Assembly: GCF_029335485.1 (NCBI RefSeq)
Contig: NZ_JARJLM010000559.1
Location: 1 to 64,000 of the forward strand
Reading direction: 5' to 3'
DNA from: Cupriavidus basilensis
Lineage (GTDB): Bacteria > Pseudomonadota > Gammaproteobacteria > Burkholderiales > Burkholderiaceae
Length of the DNA stretch: 64,000 bases
The notes beneath the pieces were generated by a model. That model made no database searches. It was not told the DNA's origin and saw only the letters and a list, made by a program, of their open reading frames with translations. A program made the translations under genes and the position numbers. Shown piece after piece: positions 62,019 through 64,000 of this stretch (the stretch's first letter is position 1; every line of letters begins with the position of its first letter).

Positions 62019-62293
62019 CGGATGGCTTCCATGTAGCTCAGTTCTCTTTCGTGCAGCGCATTGTTGAGAGAAATGTCAATCCTGGCCTCTAAATGATTCA
62101 GCATAGCTGCGATGTAGTATTCGATAGATTTATGCGATGTATCGAGCTTCAAATCAGGTTTCAGCGGCACTTTATAGGGACTGTCCAATCCCGTGAATTT
62201 TTGAATCAGACCTTGTCGTGCCTTGGCATACAATCCTTTCGGATAGCGCAGCTCGAATTCGGCTAGAGACGTGTCTACATGCGCCTCAATAGC
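62015..62293 (-). pseudogene. 5'-truncated adenylylsulfate kinase (cysC fragment)
   Basis: The minus-strand frame, open from a stop at 62294-62296, reads AIEAHVDTSLAEF, then RYPKGLYAKARQGLIQKFTG and LDSPYKVP. This aligns with the C-terminal half of CysC (FIEVxVDTPLExCExRDPKGLY, then the FTGIDDPYE segment). The P-loop half is gone. The C-terminus carries about 25 extra residues ending ALHERELSYMEAIR. A TTG (62233) would allow a 72-residue peptide. It sits between a sulfotransferase and a GT4 and overlaps the latter by ATGA, so the deletion probably removed an internal operon segment. Confidence 0.8.
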
Positions 62294-62304
62294 TTATTCA
62301 TGAC

Positions 62305-63051
62305 TTAATCTAGCTGCGCCCAGAACTCTTCCACATTGCACACCTGCAATTTTTCATCGGAGGCGCATGTGTAACCTGGCTTCTCAAATGAGCCCTGGTT
62401 CACCTGGTAAATTTCCTCAGCAAAGTCCGGCAAGATCAAGTTGCGCCATAGGCCCGGCTGCCCTTTCCAGAAGTGCTGATTTGACGACGTGAGCCTCAGG
62501 TTCTCAATGCTCAGGGAGTCAACAATTTCCGCGAGCCCGCTAGCGGGTTCCCCAATAACCTCGGCAATCGTGCAGAGTACTCCCGTTGTATCAGAGACCA
62601 GATCCTCATAACGAACCTTCACTACTCCATCGACATCCCACCATTGCGGAGTAACGGATAGCAATGCCTGAGCCCTTGGGCTAATGCAGTAATCCTGGAA
62701 TTCCGAGCTGGCTGGCGATTTGTGATGTATGGATTGTTCGGAACCACCTTGCCCAAGCAGCCACTGGGCCGTCTCTGGCTCATTTGGCGAGAAGTGAAGA
62801 ATCGACAGCAGGGTATCAAGTGGGTGACGGGAAATTGTAATCACCCGGAAATCCGCGGCGTTCAGCAGTGAGCGGAACTCGGGCGTGTTGTTCCAGTGGA
62901 GTTGAACAATGCATCTCTGCGGCAAACTGGACCAGTCCAGTGCGGAAGGGCTATGAACGGCATACTGCTCGAGATCGAAGGTGCGAGCAAGCAGATACCT
63001 CAGCCAAGTGTTACCTGATCTCGGGGTGCTTACAAGTGCCAGTCTTAACAT
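62305..63051 (-). CDS. PAPS-dependent sulfotransferase
   Basis: A 248-residue sulfotransferase-domain protein. The 5'-phosphosulfate loop is ALVSTPRSGNTWLRYLL (residues 5-21), HW at 52-53 is the likely catalytic-base region, the 3'-phosphate-binding segment is VITISRHPLDTLLSIL (Arg75), and VKVRYEDLVSD and KGQPGLWRNL complete the family pattern. It would transfer sulfate from PAPS to a sugar or lipid in the cytoplasm. ATG at 63051. The donor could come from CysC at 31471. It is 11 nt from the cysC fragment. Confidence 0.88.
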   Translation of the reverse strand: MLRLALVSTPRSGNTWLRYLLARTFDLEQYAVHSPSALDWSSLPQRCIVQLHWNNTPEFRSLLNAADFRVITISRHPLDTLLSILHFSPNEPETAQWLLGQGGSEQSIHHKSPASSEFQDYCISPRAQALLSVTPQWWDVDGVVKVRYEDLVSDTTGVLCTIAEVIGEPASGLAEIVDSLSIENLRLTSSNQHFWKGQPGLWRNLILPDFAEEIYQVNQGSFEKPGYTCASDEKLQVCNVEEFWAQLD

Positions 63052-63099
63052 GATTGATTTGATCGTCTTCTGATAGTAGTGCCGCCAATGAGGGATCTT

Positions 63100-63131
63100 G
63101 CTCTGGCACTATGACTATATAGCGCCAGAGC
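63100..63131. repeat. Strong hairpin between reductase and sulfotransferase genes
   Basis: Arms GCTCTGGCACTAT (63100-63112) and ATAGCGCCAGAGC (63119-63131) pair over 13 positions with one mismatch, around a 6-nt loop. It begins 7 nt past the stop of the upstream minus-strand gene and ends about 49 nt before the sulfotransferase ATG. No T-run follows on the minus strand, so processing, pausing or partial termination is more likely than a full terminator. Confidence 0.55.
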
Positions 63132-63138
63132 CACCCAT

Positions 63139-64000
63139 CTATCGGCCAGTCTCCAGCATCCACTGCAGCGTGTCGCGCAGTGCAATATCCGGCATTGCGC
63201 CAATTGCCTGCCTGAGCTTTGTATTGCTGCCAATCAGCTTGTGCACTTCGTTGGCACGTACAAATGCCATATTCACTTTAATCTCGGGCCGATGTCCGGT
63301 CAGATCGTGCAAGATCGTCAGCACATCCCCGAGCGAGTAGCCAACGCCTGAACAGGTGTTGAACGTCTGACCGGCAAATTTGCCGTTGAGCAGCTGCGCA
63401 TAAGCGGCGACGACGCTGCGTACGTCGGAGAAATCCCGAATAACGTTTAGATTCCCCAACTCCAATACGGGCCTGCGCTCGCGGAAATGCGCAACTATCT
63501 TCGGCAGCACGAAGTTGGGCGTCTGCCCGACACCCGTATAGTTGAAGGGCCGCACGATGGTAATCGGCAGCTTGTCCTCCCACAGCTTGGCCATATACTC
63601 CATGGCCAGCTTGCTGACAGCGTAGTCGTTCGCCGGTGCCGCCGGGGCGGCTTCGTCAAGTACCTCGCGGTCGCTATTGCCGTAGATGTTTGCGCTGCTG
63701 GCAAGCAGTACTGACCGTGGTTGGCAGCCGGAGGAATGAATAGCCTCCAGCAGGTTGCGGGTGCCAACCACGTTGGTGTCGTAGATGGCCCTGACGTCAC
63801 CATGTGCGACGAATGCAATAGCGGCAAGGTGCACCACTGCATCGGGCCGTTCATGCGCGAGCACTTCGGTAAGCGCGGACCGATCGAGCAGGTCGCACAC
63901 GTGCACTGGCACCGACGTCGGCGCATCTGTCGCCGTTGTGTGTGCCAGGCCGCAAACTTCATGACCTGCGCCAATCAGCTCCTGGAGCAGATGTTGACCG
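63139..64000 (-). CDS. NAD-dependent GDP-sugar reductase/epimerase, 5' end beyond the window
   Basis: At least 287 residues of an extended SDR; the frame stays open through 64000, so the N-terminal glycine motif is mostly off the edge (the visible end reads GQHLLQELIGAGHEVCGL). RPDAVVHLAAIAFVAHGD, LLASSANIYGNS, NDYAVSKLAMEYMAKLW (YxxxK), VRPFNYTGVGQTPNFVLPKI and RDFSDVRSVVAAY fit GDP-4-keto-6-deoxymannose reductase (Rmd) and related WcbJ-like enzymes. Together with GDP-heptose genes at 19-22 kb it may make a GDP-6-deoxy-heptose or deoxyhexose. The exact substrate is not certain. A dehydratase would be expected just beyond the window. Confidence 0.85.
   Translation of the reverse strand, partial: GQHLLQELIGAGHEVCGLAHTTATDAPTSVPVHVCDLLDRSALTEVLAHERPDAVVHLAAIAFVAHGDVRAIYDTNVVGTRNLLEAIHSSGCQPRSVLLASSANIYGNSDREVLDEAAPAAPANDYAVSKLAMEYMAKLWEDKLPITIVRPFNYTGVGQTPNFVLPKIVAHFRERRPVLELGNLNVIRDFSDVRSVVAAYAQLLNGKFAGQTFNTCSGVGYSLGDVLTILHDLTGHRPEIKVNMAFVRANEVHKLIGSNTKLRQAIGAMPDIALRDTLQWMLETGR

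Overview
The window is high-GC betaproteobacterial chromosome, most like Cupriavidus/Ralstonia (Burkholderiales). The evidence is the gene order phr–rsuA–yqgE–yqgF–pyrR–pyrB–pyrC'–plsC–apaH running into an LPS/EPS locus, the manB–waaC–waaA block, and a capsule operon laid out like the Burkholderia wcb genes. No tRNA, rRNA, CRISPR array or intact insertion sequence was seen. The genus is an inference from synteny and base composition, not from a search.

Layout. (A) 1–8250, housekeeping: photolyase, 16S pseudouridine synthase, YqgE, YqgF, the pyrimidine set pyrR/pyrB with a dihydroorotase that has lost its metal-binding His pair, an acyltransferase, and ApaH. (B) 8502–23527, plus strand: rmlB-rmlD, then an 11.6-kb insert (WecA-like initiating transferase, Wzz, glycosyltransferases, ManC, a Wzy-like polymerase and the four GDP-D,D-heptose genes hddA-gmhA-hddC-gmhB), then rmlA-rmlC. 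(C) 23745–38262, minus strand: a flippase; a tightly overlapping five-gene cassette (GT-C, GtrB-like GT2, GtrA, GNAT, PIG-L deacetylase) that looks like a periplasmic amino-sugar decoration system; a transketolase relic; CysC; and a second polysaccharide unit (WcaJ-type initiating transferase, second flippase, three GT4 enzymes). (D) 38695–42462: phosphomannomutase ManB, heptosyltransferase I and Kdo transferase, i.e. nucleotide-sugar supply and LPS core. (E) 42508–64000: an ABC-transporter capsule locus. A minus-strand operon encodes KpsS-like protein, SDR, LtaS-like protein, a 2531-residue reducing polyketide/fatty acid synthase, an LpxC paralogue, an alpha-oxoamine synthase and a GNAT (the order of wcbO-P-Q-R-S-T in Burkholderia, related to rkp genes of rhizobia). 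A divergent operon encodes KpsE/KpsM/KpsT and a GT4. A minus-strand block then holds a GT4, a 5'-truncated cysC, a sulfotransferase and a GDP-sugar reductase cut by the window edge.

How the genes fit together (inference). ManB/ManC, Rml and Hdd/Gmh enzymes supply GDP-mannose, dTDP-rhamnose and GDP-manno-heptose. The Wzx/Wzy/Wzz side builds an O-antigen or EPS. The Kps/Wcb side builds and exports a capsule, probably containing a manno-heptose derivative, on a lipid made by the polyketide synthase, the oxoamine synthase, the SDR and the LpxC-like deacetylase. Sulfotransferase plus CysC indicate that a surface glycan is or was sulfated. The least characterised parts are the lipid-making operon with its intact LpxC paralogue and terminal GNAT, and the GtrA/GtrB/GT-C/PIG-L/GNAT cassette.
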